Below, in pieces: positions 42,172 through 51,092 of a stretch of 64,000 nucleotides of DNA. The stretch is from positions 1 through 64,000 of the forward strand of contig CEFQ01000012.1 in the NCBI GenBank assembly GCA_900068845.1, given 5' to 3'. Position 1 is the first letter of the stretch. Every line of letters starts with the position of its first letter. The notes under the pieces were generated by a model. That model was not told the origin of the DNA, did not search any database, and was given only the letters and a program-made list of their open reading frames with translations. Origin of the DNA: Enterobacter ludwigii (GTDB taxonomy: Bacteria > Pseudomonadota > Gammaproteobacteria > Enterobacterales > Enterobacteriaceae). The position numbers and the translations under genes are program-made.

Positions 42172-44103
42172 TCATTCAATCAACGCCAGCGCTGATGAAA
42201 ATTGCCAAACGGCATCGCGTACCCGCACCGGTTTACTGATCAGCCCTAGCGCATAAAAACGATCGGCAATTATCTGTTGCTCTTTAATCACCTCAAAGGC
42301 CATCGCACTGGTCTTATGACTGCGGCGTGTCAACGCTCTCTCTACTGACGCGATGTCCATTCCAAGCTCCTGAGACAATAACATCGAAGCTTCGCGTCGC
42401 TGGCAATCAATGAACAAACCCGTTTGCTGCAAACTTTCCACCAGTTGCTTGAGTATGTCATTGTGTTGTTCAACGTAATCACGTCGTGACAGATAGAACT
42501 GATGATTGTGTACGCGCCCTTCACCGTTTACTAAAACCCGCAGTTCAGGATTGCTTTCAGCGGCGCTGAGCAATGGATCCCACATCATCCACGCATCCAC
42601 CGAGAGATAATCACTGGCGGTCAGCGGATATTTCGGTGGTGCGTACACTACTTTGATTTCATCCAGACCAATGCCCGCTTCTTCCAGCAACTGCAGCAGT
42701 AGCCAGTGAACGTTCGAGCCTTTATTAACCGATATACGCTTACCGCGCAGATCGCTGATGGTGCGGATTTCGCTATCATGGGGTACCACGATGCCAACGC
42801 TGCTCGGCGCCGGCGGTTCCCATGCGATATACGTCACCGCATTGCCGCTCGCTTGCGCGAAAATAGGCGGCACTTCACCCGTCGTTCCGAAATCAATTTC
42901 GTTATTCTGCAGCGCATACAGCAGTTGTGGACCAGCAGGAAACTCACTCCACAGCACGCTAATGCCTTGCTGAGCGAAACCGTGTTCGAGGCTTTGACGG
43001 GCTTTCAACACGCCTAGATTGCCAAATTTCTGATAGCCAATACGCAGTTCGCGCTCCTGCGTTGCGTGCGTAATGGATATCGACGGAGATACAGGCGCTT
43101 TGCGCCGCCCTTTAATCATTCCCTGATTCGCCAGATGCGTGCGCAAGGTATGGCGGCTGATGCCGAGTAGCGTCGCGGCCTGCGTTTGATTGTGGTCTGT
43201 CATCGATAGCGCATTGCTAATCAGGCTCCTGATGACGCGATCAAACAGTTGTTGTGGCTGGCCCTTCAGTTGCTGCTGCAGAAAGCTGTCGAGCGTAGAA
43301 TCGTTTGACTCACTAAATCCATGTTCACTGTAACCAGCGAGTCGCAGCTGTGCAGGCGTTAGCGTTTCTTCGCGGCTCAGCAACACGGCGTTATGTAGCG
43401 TGTTTTCCAATTCACGGATATTGCCCGGCCAGCTGTATTCGTGCAGTGCCTCAAGCGCATCAGGCGACAGGCGACGTGCCGGGCGACCCAAACGTCGTGC
43501 ATACAGTGCGAGGAAATGTTGCGCCAGCAGTGGAATGTCTTCACGACGCTGACGCAGCGGCGGCAGAGGAACTACCGCAATATTGAGGCGATAAAAAAGA
43601 TCTTCGCGGAAGCGTCGTTCACGGATTGCCTGTGCCAAATCGACATGCGTAGCCGCAATAACCCGCACATCCACCTTTATCGCTTTACGCGAGCCTACGC
43701 GCGTGATTTCTCGTTCCTGCAACACGCGTAACAATTTAACCTGCAGTGAAGGGCTGAGTTCACCAATCTCATCCAACAGCAACGTACCGCCTTGTGCTGA
43801 TTCGAACCAGCCAGGATGAGATTGCGTCGCGCCGGTAAATGCGCCTTTCTCATGACCAAACAGCTCTGCTTCGGCCAGGCTTTCCGTCAGCGCGCCGCAG
43901 TTAACTGCCAGAAAAGGGCCATGACGCCGTGGACTATGATGATGCAAGTAGCGCGCCACCACTTCTTTCCCGGTGCCGGTTTCGCCAACAATCAAAACGG
44001 TAGCATCGGTAGGCGCGAATTTGTCCAGCAGCGACTGAAACGCCAGTGAAGCAGGATCGACTAAGCGTGGAGAATCAGTGTGGTTAGCGTAAGTGGTTAA
44101 CAT
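42172..44103 (-). CDS. Sigma-54 activator with C-terminal SsuA-like sulfonate-binding sensor domain
   Basis: An unusual 643-residue enhancer-binding protein. After only about 20 residues comes an AAA+ domain: Walker A GETGTGKE (40-47), sigma-54 loop GAFTGA (87-92), Walker B LLLDEIGE (108-115). A Fis-type HTH (NQTQAATLLGISRHTLRTHL, about 305-325) follows. Residues about 352-643 are homologous to SsuA-type binding proteins (IGYQKFGNLGVLKA, SEFPAGPQLLYAL, DLRGKRISVNKGSN, AWMMWDPLL), with no signal peptide, so sensing is cytoplasmic. The ATG at 44103 has AGGA 9 nt upstream; 44127 lacks one. It is divergent from the ssuD-like operon, which has a sigma-54 promoter. Confidence 0.92.
   Translation of the reverse strand: MLTTYANHTDSPRLVDPASLAFQSLLDKFAPTDATVLIVGETGTGKEVVARYLHHHSPRRHGPFLAVNCGALTESLAEAELFGHEKGAFTGATQSHPGWFESAQGGTLLLDEIGELSPSLQVKLLRVLQEREITRVGSRKAIKVDVRVIAATHVDLAQAIRERRFREDLFYRLNIAVVPLPPLRQRREDIPLLAQHFLALYARRLGRPARRLSPDALEALHEYSWPGNIRELENTLHNAVLLSREETLTPAQLRLAGYSEHGFSESNDSTLDSFLQQQLKGQPQQLFDRVIRSLISNALSMTDHNQTQAATLLGISRHTLRTHLANQGMIKGRRKAPVSPSISITHATQERELRIGYQKFGNLGVLKARQSLEHGFAQQGISVLWSEFPAGPQLLYALQNNEIDFGTTGEVPPIFAQASGNAVTYIAWEPPAPSSVGIVVPHDSEIRTISDLRGKRISVNKGSNVHWLLLQLLEEAGIGLDEIKVVYAPPKYPLTASDYLSVDAWMMWDPLLSAAESNPELRVLVNGEGRVHNHQFYLSRRDYVEQHNDILKQLVESLQQTGLFIDCQRREASMLLSQELGMDIASVERALTRRSHKTSAMAFEVIKEQQIIADRFYALGLISKPVRVRDAVWQFSSALALIE
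43324..43337 (-). repeat. Iteron-like copy inside the sigma-54 activator gene
   Basis: TTCACTGTAACCAG matches the iteron complement at 13 of 14 bases, within coding sequence. Confidence 0.4.
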
Positions 44104-44177
44104 GGCATTAAGTCCTGTAACGATCATAACGCTACGCTAAATGCTCTCGCTGACTATGAACACCATGTAAAAAGCAT

Positions 44178-44233
44178 AAGCAGTTGCATATGCAGCAATT
44201 GCTGTTGCATCAAAGTCGCAAATGCAACTGCTT
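44178..44233. promoter_or_regulatory. Putative upstream activator sites for the sigma-54 regulator
   Basis: AAGCAGTTGCAT (44178-44189) and ATGCAACTGCTT (44222-44233) are perfect 12-bp inverted copies. A palindrome CAGCAATTGCTG (44193-44204) followed by TTGCAT lies between them. The cluster is 60-115 bp upstream of the -24 element, the usual enhancer position. Confidence 0.6.
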
Positions 44234-44292
44234 AATCGCATAACGACAGGGCTAACTGCCTGAATTACGGCGATTCGCGGCCTTAAACAACC

Positions 44293-44308
44293 TGGCACGC
44301 TTTCTGCT
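44293..44308 (+). promoter_or_regulatory. Sigma-54 (-24/-12) promoter of the organosulfur operon
   Basis: TGGCACGCTTTCTGCT matches the consensus TGGCACG-N4-TTGCW at all positions but one, with correct GG-GC spacing. The predicted transcription start is near 44319, giving a leader of about 59 nt before the ATG at 44378. Confidence 0.85.
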
Positions 44309-44377
44309 AATAGCTTTATAACCAAATGAGCAGTTCAAAATGATGATTTTTTAATAAAGTTATATAGGAAAAGCATA

Positions 44378-45550
44378 ATGGCCGATTCCGCGAACGATAA
44401 AATTAATGTCTTCTGGTTTTTACCCACACATGGAGATGGACGCTACCTTGGCACCACCGAAGGCGGGCGCCCGGTCGATTTACCCTACTTACAGCAAGTG
44501 GCGCTTGCTGCCGACAATCTCGGCTTCTACGGCGTATTAATTCCTACTGGCAAAAGCTGTGAAGATTCCTGGCTGGTGGCCTCCGCATTAGCGCCCATCA
44601 CAAAACGTCTGCGCTATTTAGTGGCGGTGCGCCCGGGCCTGCAGCCGCCAACGCTGGCAGCACGCATGGCGACCACGCTCGATCGTCTGTCCGAAGGGCG
44701 TTTACTGATTAACGTGGTGACCGGCGGCGATCCGATTGAGAACAAAGGCGATGGCATTTTCCTCAACCACAGTGAACGTTACGAAGTCACCAAAGAGTTT
44801 CTCGATGTTTACAGCCGCCTGATGCGCGGTGAAAAAGTGGATTACGAAGGTAAACATATCCACGTAGAAGGCGCGGAAGTGTTATTCCCGCCGGTGCAGG
44901 AAAAGGGTCCGCCGCTCTATTTTGGTGGTTCATCAGAGGCGGCGATTGATGTTGCAGCGGAACAAATCGATACCTACCTCACATGGGGCGAGCCGCCAGC
45001 GCAGGTTGCCGAAAAGCTGGAAGTGGTGCGCGCACGTGCGGAACAGCGTGGACGTAAACTGGAGTACGGCATTCGTTTGCATGTCATTGTGCGCGAGACT
45101 GAAGAAGAAGCTAAAGCGGCGGCAGATAAACTGATTGGCCATCTTGATGAAGAGACCATTGCGCAGGCGCAGAAAATCTTTGCGCGTATGGACTCCGCCG
45201 GCCAGGCGCGGATGAGTGCTTTGCACAAAGGGTCACGTGACAATCTGTATATCTCACCAAATCTGTGGGCCGGCGTAGGTCTGGTGCGCGGTGGCGCAGG
45301 TACTGCATTGGTGGGCAGTCCTGAGCAGGTGGCTGAACGTATTCGCGAATATCAGTCATTAGGCGTCACCAACTTCATTCTGTCGGGCTATCCGCATCTG
45401 GAAGAAGCGCATCGCGTGGCCGAATTGCTGTTGCCGCTGCTACCGCTGGCTAACGCGCAGCAGCAGCGTGAACGTACGATTAACACCGGTCCGTTTGGTG
45501 AAACCATTGGTGGCGATAAGCGTCCTTCAAAACAGACGAGCGCCAGCTAA
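44378..45550 (+). CDS. FMNH2-dependent alkanesulfonate monooxygenase, SsuD-like
   Basis: Luciferase-like flavin monooxygenase of 390 residues that cleaves C-S bonds of sulfonates to give sulfite and an aldehyde. The N-terminus (VFWFLPTHGDGRYLGT) and NVVTGGDP, LYFGGSSEAA, YLTWGEPP, NLWAGVGLVRGGAGTALVGSP are SsuD landmarks (read in pieces). E. coli SsuD has 381 residues. It is the first gene after the sigma-54 promoter. No ssuE-type flavin reductase is seen nearby, so reduced FMN must come from elsewhere or from an operon partner. Confidence 0.92.
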   Translation: MADSANDKINVFWFLPTHGDGRYLGTTEGGRPVDLPYLQQVALAADNLGFYGVLIPTGKSCEDSWLVASALAPITKRLRYLVAVRPGLQPPTLAARMATTLDRLSEGRLLINVVTGGDPIENKGDGIFLNHSERYEVTKEFLDVYSRLMRGEKVDYEGKHIHVEGAEVLFPPVQEKGPPLYFGGSSEAAIDVAAEQIDTYLTWGEPPAQVAEKLEVVRARAEQRGRKLEYGIRLHVIVRETEEEAKAAADKLIGHLDEETIAQAQKIFARMDSAGQARMSALHKGSRDNLYISPNLWAGVGLVRGGAGTALVGSPEQVAERIREYQSLGVTNFILSGYPHLEEAHRVAELLLPLLPLANAQQQRERTINTGPFGETIGGDKRPSKQTSAS

Positions 45551-45564
45551 TGCAGGAGAAGGCA

Positions 45565-46968
45565 ATGTCAACGGCGCAGGTAATCATAGTTGGTGGTGGT
45601 TTCAGCGGCACGGCGCTGGCGATTCATCTCGCACGCACCTCGTTAACCGGGCTACTGATTACAGTGGTCGAACCGCGCGCCAATCTTGGCGGCGGCGTTG
45701 CCTATTCCACGCAAGAGCCAGCACACCGCATCAACGTGCCGGCTTCGCGCATGCAATTAAGCGGTGAAGAGCAGGGCGCGTTTGATCGCTGGTACCGCGA
45801 ACAGCCGGAATGTTCACTGGATTCAGTAGCACATTGCGATGACGGCGCAGTCTATCCGCAGCGCAGCCTATTTGGTCGCTATCTGGCAGAACAGTTTGCG
45901 GCGGCGCAGGCGTATCCGCATATCACGTTGCGCCACATCCAGGCCAGTGCCGTGGCCTGGGCAGGAGAACAGCTGTTACTCAGCAACGGCGAAGCGCTGC
46001 AGGGTGATGTGCTGGCGTTAGCAATCAGTCATCCACCGCCGTCGTTGCCGCGTGCGCTGCAACCGTTCTCGGCCCACCCGGCATTGATTGCTAATCCATG
46101 GCAGCACGGCGTACTGGACGCCATCAATCCTAAAGCGTCGGTTGCGATTATCGGTACCGGCTTGAGTATGGCGGACGTGGTGGCTTCGTTAGGTACACGA
46201 CAGCATTGTGGCCCGTTAATCGCCTTCTCACGCCGTGGCCAGCTCTCTCGCGATAATTTGAGTGGTGAGTGGCCCGAATGGACGTTAGCCCCACAGAGCG
46301 TGCCCAGCGCGCGTCTGTGGCTGCGACATATTCGTGCTGAAGTGGCGGGTGCGGCTGAACAGGGATTACCGTGGCAACGCGTGCTGGATCAGGTACGCGT
46401 GCAAGGCCAAACGATCTGGCACTCGCTTCCACTGCGCGAGCGGCAGCGCTTTGTCCGTCACTTGCGTTCGTGGTGGGATGTGCATCGCTATCGCATTGCG
46501 CCGCAGGTGTCAGCGGTGATGAGTGCTCGGCAGCAGCAGGGCAGTATGAAGGTGCTGGCCGCGCGCCTGGTTGATATCAGCAGTCTCGGCCACCAGCTGG
46601 AAATCACGCTGCGTACGCGCGAGGGTGCCAGCGAAATTCATCGCCTCGATCATCTGATTGTCACCACCGGTCCCGGTCATGAGGCCTTAATTGTCAGTCA
46701 GCCGCTGCTGCAGTCACTCAGTCAGCAAGGTTTGATCCGTGCTGACCCGTTGGGTTTTGGTATGGATGTCGACAGCCAGTCACACACGCTCAATCTTACC
46801 GGCCAGCCCAACCCGCGTCTGTTTGTCGTTGGACCCGCTGCGCGTGCGCGCTTCGGTGAACTGATGGGATTGCCGCAAGTTGCCGATCACGCCGCTGATG
46901 TGGCGAAGAATATTTTACAAGAACTGCAAATCGCTCACGCTGAGCGATGTCCCCCCTCAACGCTTTAA
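45565..46968 (+). CDS. FAD/NAD(P)-binding oxidoreductase, YdhS-like
   Basis: Flavoprotein of 467 residues with an N-terminal FAD motif VIIVGGGFSGTALAIHLAR, the YdhS-family block GVAYSTQEPAHRINVPASRM, a second nucleotide motif VAIIGTGLSMADV and the C-terminal FVVGPAARARFGELMGLPQVADHA (read in pieces). The ATG at 45565 has GGAGAAGG directly upstream; an ATG at 45550 overlaps the ssuD-like stop. Its place between two flavin monooxygenases suggests a part in organosulfur oxidation, but its reaction is unknown. Confidence 0.87.
   Translation: MSTAQVIIVGGGFSGTALAIHLARTSLTGLLITVVEPRANLGGGVAYSTQEPAHRINVPASRMQLSGEEQGAFDRWYREQPECSLDSVAHCDDGAVYPQRSLFGRYLAEQFAAAQAYPHITLRHIQASAVAWAGEQLLLSNGEALQGDVLALAISHPPPSLPRALQPFSAHPALIANPWQHGVLDAINPKASVAIIGTGLSMADVVASLGTRQHCGPLIAFSRRGQLSRDNLSGEWPEWTLAPQSVPSARLWLRHIRAEVAGAAEQGLPWQRVLDQVRVQGQTIWHSLPLRERQRFVRHLRSWWDVHRYRIAPQVSAVMSARQQQGSMKVLAARLVDISSLGHQLEITLRTREGASEIHRLDHLIVTTGPGHEALIVSQPLLQSLSQQGLIRADPLGFGMDVDSQSHTLNLTGQPNPRLFVVGPAARARFGELMGLPQVADHAADVAKNILQELQIAHAERCPPSTL
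45655..45668 (+). repeat. Iteron-like copy inside the YdhS-like gene
   Basis: CTGATTACAGTGGT matches the iteron at 12 of 14 bases, with the first 12 exact; a weaker inverted copy (TTCACTGGATTCAG) lies at 45813-45826. Confidence 0.45.
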
Positions 46969-47042
46969 TCTCGCAACATCCTAAAAATTAACTGACGAAC
47001 GCCAGGTCGTAACACGATCACGGCCTCGCTATGGAGATTGCT

Positions 47043-48437
47043 ATGCCATCGCAACGTGAAATTCGCTTGAACGCATTTGATATGAACTGTGTCGGACACC
47101 AGTCGCCGGGCCTGTGGGCGCATCCGCGTGACCGTTCCTGGCAATACAAAGATCTGGAATATTGGGTGGATTTAGCACGCCTGCTGGAGCGCGGCAAATT
47201 TGACGGCCTGTTTATTGCCGACGTGCTCGGCGTTTACGACGTATTGAACGGCAACGGCGATGCGGCGATCCGCCAGGCGACGCAGGTGCCAGTGAACGAT
47301 CCGCTGGCGTTAATCACGCCGATGGCGCTGGTCACCGAACACCTTGGATTTGGTCTCACGGCATCATTATCGTTTGAACATCCTTATCCGTTTGCGCGCC
47401 GTTTATCGACACTCGATCACCTGACCAAGGGCCGCGTCGGCTGGAACATCGTCACCTCGTATCTGGAGAGCGGCGCGCGCAACATCGGTCACAAAGCGCA
47501 GACCGATCACGATAGCCGCTACGACTATGCCGACGAATATCTGCAAGTGGTATACAAGCTGCTGGAAGGCAGTTGGGAGCAGGATGCGGTATTGCGTGAT
47601 CGCGAACGCCGCATCTTCAGCGACCCGCGCAAAATTCATCCGATCAATCATCAGGGCACCTTCTTCAACGTGCCGGGCATTCACCTATGCGAACCGTCAC
47701 CGCAGCGTACGCCGGTGCTGTATCAGGCGGGCGCCTCGAGCCGTGGCAAGCAGTTTGCGGCGGAACACGCCGAATGCGTGTTTGTTGCTGCGCCGTCGAA
47801 AGTGCTGCTGAAGAAAACCGTTGCCGATATTCGTCGCCGCGCGGCGGAAGCGGGGCGCGATCCTTACAGCATCAAGATCTTCAATCTGCAAACCGTGATT
47901 GTCGGTGAAACCGATTTGGCGGCGCAGGCGAAATGGAAAGAGTACACCGGCTGGGTCAGCTACGAAGGCGCGCTGGCGCTGGTATCAGGCTGGACCGGCA
48001 TCGACTTCGGCCAGTATCAGCCGGATCAGGTGCTGAAATATATCCACACCAACGCCATCCAATCAGCGGTCGAAACCTTTTCCACCGCCGATCCTGATCG
48101 TCAGTGGACGGTAAAAGCGCTGGCAGATTGGGTTGGCATTGGCGGCTTTGGTCCGCTCATTGTCGGCAGCGCGGAAACCGTCGCCGATGAACTGCAAAGC
48201 TGGGTGGAAGAGACCGATGTGGATGGCTTCAACTTCGCCTATGCATTGACGCATGAAACCTTTGAAGATGTGGTGGAACTGCTGATCCCGGAACTGCAAA
48301 AACGCGGCGTCTACAAAAAAGAGTATGCGCAGGGCACGCTGCGCGAGAAGTTATTCGCCGCCGGCCCGCAGCTGCAGGCCCCGCACCCGGGCGCGGGCTA
48401 TCGCGTGAAAACCTCCACGCTGCAGGAGGTCTCATGA
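47043..48437 (+). CDS. Flavin-dependent monooxygenase, DszA/NtaA/SnaA family
   Basis: Luciferase-like monooxygenase of 464 residues. Family blocks are LNAFDMNCVGHQSPGLWAHP, RLLERGKFDGLFIADVLG, SFEHPYPFARRLSTLDHLT, GRVGWNIVTSYLESGARN and RTPVLYQAGASSRGKQFAAEHAE, in pieces. Relatives oxidise dibenzothiophene sulfone, nitrilotriacetate or dimethyl sulfone. The ATG at 47043 has GGAGA about 8 nt upstream; the one at 47031 has none. Its stop overlaps the ATPase start by 4 bp, linking it to the importer. Confidence 0.88.
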   Translation: MPSQREIRLNAFDMNCVGHQSPGLWAHPRDRSWQYKDLEYWVDLARLLERGKFDGLFIADVLGVYDVLNGNGDAAIRQATQVPVNDPLALITPMALVTEHLGFGLTASLSFEHPYPFARRLSTLDHLTKGRVGWNIVTSYLESGARNIGHKAQTDHDSRYDYADEYLQVVYKLLEGSWEQDAVLRDRERRIFSDPRKIHPINHQGTFFNVPGIHLCEPSPQRTPVLYQAGASSRGKQFAAEHAECVFVAAPSKVLLKKTVADIRRRAAEAGRDPYSIKIFNLQTVIVGETDLAAQAKWKEYTGWVSYEGALALVSGWTGIDFGQYQPDQVLKYIHTNAIQSAVETFSTADPDRQWTVKALADWVGIGGFGPLIVGSAETVADELQSWVEETDVDGFNFAYALTHETFEDVVELLIPELQKRGVYKKEYAQGTLREKLFAAGPQLQAPHPGAGYRVKTSTLQEVS

Positions 48438-49453
48438 TCGAAATAGATCAACTCAGCAAACACTATCGCGCGCCCGACGGCCGCATTACTGAGGTGCTGA
48501 AATCCATCAGTCTGCAGGTGCCGCAGGCCAACATCACCGCGGTAGTTGGGCCAAGCGGCGCGGGTAAATCGACGCTGGCGAAGTGTATCAGTTTGCTGGA
48601 GCAACCGAGTGCCGGCAGCATCCGCGTCAACGGTAGCGATCTTTCCCGGTTGGAGGGTGAAGCGCTGCGTCAGGCGCGTCGCTCGATTGGCACTGTTTTC
48701 CAATCTTCCGCGCTGCTGCAACGCAAAACCGCGTGGGAGAACATCGCCTTGCCGCTGCACTACCTCGGCGTGGTGGATCGCGATATCGCAGCGCGCGTGG
48801 GTGAATTGCTCGATAGCGTCGGTCTCAGCCACAAAGCTAAAGCTTATCCCGGCCAGCTTTCCGGTGGTCAGCGTCAACGTATCGGCATCGCGCGTGCGCT
48901 GGCGTTGCGCCCGTCGGTGTTGCTGGCAGATGAAGCCACATCAGGGCTCGATCCGGAAGCCACCGTCACCGTGCTCGACCTGCTGAAAAAACTGCGAGAT
49001 GACTACAAGCTGGCGATTGTGCTGATCACTCATGAAATGGATGCGGTACGTCAAGCGGCAGATGCAGTGGCGGAAATTCGCGACGGCCAAATCGTTCAGT
49101 ATGGCGTGGTGAAAGCGTTGCTGGCACAGCCGGATTCGATATTGGGACAGCGCCTGTTCCCACTGGCGGCGCAGGCGAGTGATGCCGAACTGCTGCTCCA
49201 GCTCAGCTATCGCACCGATGTGCCGGTCGCCAGCGACTGGATATCGCGCCTCAGCCAGCAGTTTGGTTTGCGTATTGATCTGCTCGGCGCGCACGTTGAG
49301 CAAGTTAACGGTCTGCAAGCCGGACGGCTGCAGGTGGGCATTCACTTTCAGCATGAGCGCGTGCCGTTGGCGCGTTTGCTGTCGCAACTGGAGCAGTTGG
49401 GCTTAGTTGCCAGCGTTGCCGGCAGCGTGTTGCCATTGCGGGAGGCGGTATGA
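48434..49453 (+). CDS. MetN-type ABC importer ATPase
   Basis: ATPase of 339 residues with Walker A GPSGAGKST, signature LSGGQRQRIG, Walker B LLADEATSGLDPEA, and a C-terminal NIL-type domain (about 260-339) that in MetN binds the substrate and inhibits transport. It is coupled to its neighbours by ATGA overlaps. The operon suggests uptake of an organosulfur compound rather than methionine itself. Confidence 0.92.
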   Translation: MIEIDQLSKHYRAPDGRITEVLKSISLQVPQANITAVVGPSGAGKSTLAKCISLLEQPSAGSIRVNGSDLSRLEGEALRQARRSIGTVFQSSALLQRKTAWENIALPLHYLGVVDRDIAARVGELLDSVGLSHKAKAYPGQLSGGQRQRIGIARALALRPSVLLADEATSGLDPEATVTVLDLLKKLRDDYKLAIVLITHEMDAVRQAADAVAEIRDGQIVQYGVVKALLAQPDSILGQRLFPLAAQASDAELLLQLSYRTDVPVASDWISRLSQQFGLRIDLLGAHVEQVNGLQAGRLQVGIHFQHERVPLARLLSQLEQLGLVASVAGSVLPLREAV

Positions 49454-50148
49454 GCGTATCAGTCATTAGTCAGGATACGCCGTGGCCAGAAATTCCGGCG
49501 TTGATGCTGCCCGCTCTGGGCGAAACCGCGTTAATGGTGGTGATCGTGATGCTGTTTGTGGTGACGTTCGGCGGCATCGTCGGGGTGGTGTTGTTTAACA
49601 CCTCAGCGCGCGGTCTGTTTCCACATCGCGGTATTAACCGGGTGTTGAGTTGGATCGTCAACATGGGCCGCTCGCTGCCATTTCTGGTATTGATGGCCGC
49701 CATCATTCCGTTCACCTTCTGGCTCACCGGCACGACCATCGGCATTCCTGCTGCCGTAGTGCCGATGATCGCTGCAGGCATTCCGTTCTTTGGCCGTCTG
49801 GTGGACAACGCGCTGCGTGAGTTGCCCGGCGAAGTCACAGCGGTGGGTCTGGTATGCGGTGGTTCGCGCTGGCAAATCATCCGCTCGGCACAACTCAGCG
49901 AAGCGCTGCCCGCGATAGTTGCGGCGGTAACGCTCAATTTGATCTCGATGATTGAGTACTCCGCCATTGCCGGCACTATCGGCGCTGGCGGTATCGGCTA
50001 TCTGGCGGTGGTGTACGGTTATCAGCGCTTCGACAATCACATCATGATCGCCACCATCGTGGTGCTGATCGCCCTTATTCAAACTATTCAACTTCTCGGC
50101 GACCGTTTGGTCACCGCATTACGCCATCCTCAGGGGACATCGCTATGA
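49450..50148 (+). CDS. MetI-type ABC importer permease
   Basis: Permease of 232 residues with five predicted helices and the MetI loop ELPGEVTAVGLVCGGSRWQIIRSAQLSEALPAI in pieces, plus EYSAIAGTIGAGGIGYLAV. ATGA overlaps at both ends couple it to the ATPase and binding-protein genes. Confidence 0.92.
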   Translation: MSVSVISQDTPWPEIPALMLPALGETALMVVIVMLFVVTFGGIVGVVLFNTSARGLFPHRGINRVLSWIVNMGRSLPFLVLMAAIIPFTFWLTGTTIGIPAAVVPMIAAGIPFFGRLVDNALRELPGEVTAVGLVCGGSRWQIIRSAQLSEALPAIVAAVTLNLISMIEYSAIAGTIGAGGIGYLAVVYGYQRFDNHIMIATIVVLIALIQTIQLLGDRLVTALRHPQGTSL

Positions 50149-51020
50149 CAACACAAGATTTCGAGCTGCGTAAAACACGCCGCTGGCCGTGGCTGCTACT
50201 GATTATAGTGGTCGTTATCCTCGCCGCTGGCGGCTGGTTCTGGCGCAGCCAGCAGTCGCCAGCGGTAGTTTTTGGTACCACGCTAAAGGTGCATTTTGAA
50301 CCGGCAATGGCGGGCGAGCAGAAGCTGATTGAATACGTTGGCGAGCACATCGCGCCTGATTACGGCTTGAAGCTAGAGGCAGTAGGTGTGCAGGATCCGG
50401 TGCAAGCCGACCGCGCGGTAGCCGAAGGGCAATATGCCGCAACGGTATATCAGCATCAGTGGTGGCTGAAGCAAGTCGTGGATGCCAACGGCTTTGCGCT
50501 GACTTCCGCACTGCCGCTGTTCCAGTGGGCGTTTGGCATCTACTCCGATCGTTACACGTCGGTCGCTGACTTGCCGCGGGGCGCGACGGTTGTCGTCCCG
50601 GATGATGGCGCCAATCAGGGCCAGGCATTATGGTTGCTGGCACGTCAGGGGTTAATTACGCTCGATCCTAACGTTGAGCCGCGCACGGCCAAACTGAAGA
50701 ATATTGTTGGCAATCCGCATGGCCTGGTGTTTAAAGAACTCGATCTGCTGACCATGCCGCGTGCGCTTAACTCGGTGGATGCGGCGATTGGTTACGTCTC
50801 GCAATTTGATGCCGGAAAAGTGCCGCGCGAGAAAGGCATTCTCTTCCCGCCCGCGCCGCGTACTTTTGCCTCACAGCTGGTGATTGGCACACCTTATCTG
50901 GACCAGGAAAATATCGAGAAGCTGAAAAAAGCCTTCTCCGATCCGCGCGTACAGCAGTGGTTGAAAACCACCGATGACCCGCTGGTAAAAGGCGTATTGG
51001 TGCCGGTCTCAGCCGAATAA
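50145..51020 (+). CDS. MetQ/NlpA-family binding protein, membrane-tethered
   Basis: Substrate-binding protein of 291 residues. It opens with charged residues, then WPWLLLIIVVVILAAGGWFW (about 14-33), and continues with the NlpA-family fold (TTLKVHFEPAMAGEQKLIEY, VYQHQWWLKQ, IPDDGANQGQAL-like VVPDDGANQGQAL). Unlike MetQ it has no lipobox cysteine, so it is probably held by an uncleaved signal anchor. It is the last gene of the operon and is followed by a good terminator. Confidence 0.88.
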   Translation: MTTQDFELRKTRRWPWLLLIIVVVILAAGGWFWRSQQSPAVVFGTTLKVHFEPAMAGEQKLIEYVGEHIAPDYGLKLEAVGVQDPVQADRAVAEGQYAATVYQHQWWLKQVVDANGFALTSALPLFQWAFGIYSDRYTSVADLPRGATVVVPDDGANQGQALWLLARQGLITLDPNVEPRTAKLKNIVGNPHGLVFKELDLLTMPRALNSVDAAIGYVSQFDAGKVPREKGILFPPAPRTFASQLVIGTPYLDQENIEKLKKAFSDPRVQQWLKTTDDPLVKGVLVPVSAE

Positions 51021-51037
51021 ATTATTGATGATTGCAC

Positions 51038-51068
51038 ACCCGGATGCGCCAGGCGTGTCCGGGTTTTT
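51038..51068 (+). terminator. Terminator of the organosulfur operon
   Basis: ACCCGGA/TCCGGGT hairpin followed by TTTTT, 18 bp past the binding-protein stop. Confidence 0.85.
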
Positions 51069-51092
51069 GTGTTGGATAAAATTAATTTATCC

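Noticed and set aside
42704..42714. CAGTGAACGTT, a partial iteron in the activator gene, with a similar one at 44770-44780
   Set aside because: Only the right half of the iteron matches; without a scan against background these cannot be separated from chance.
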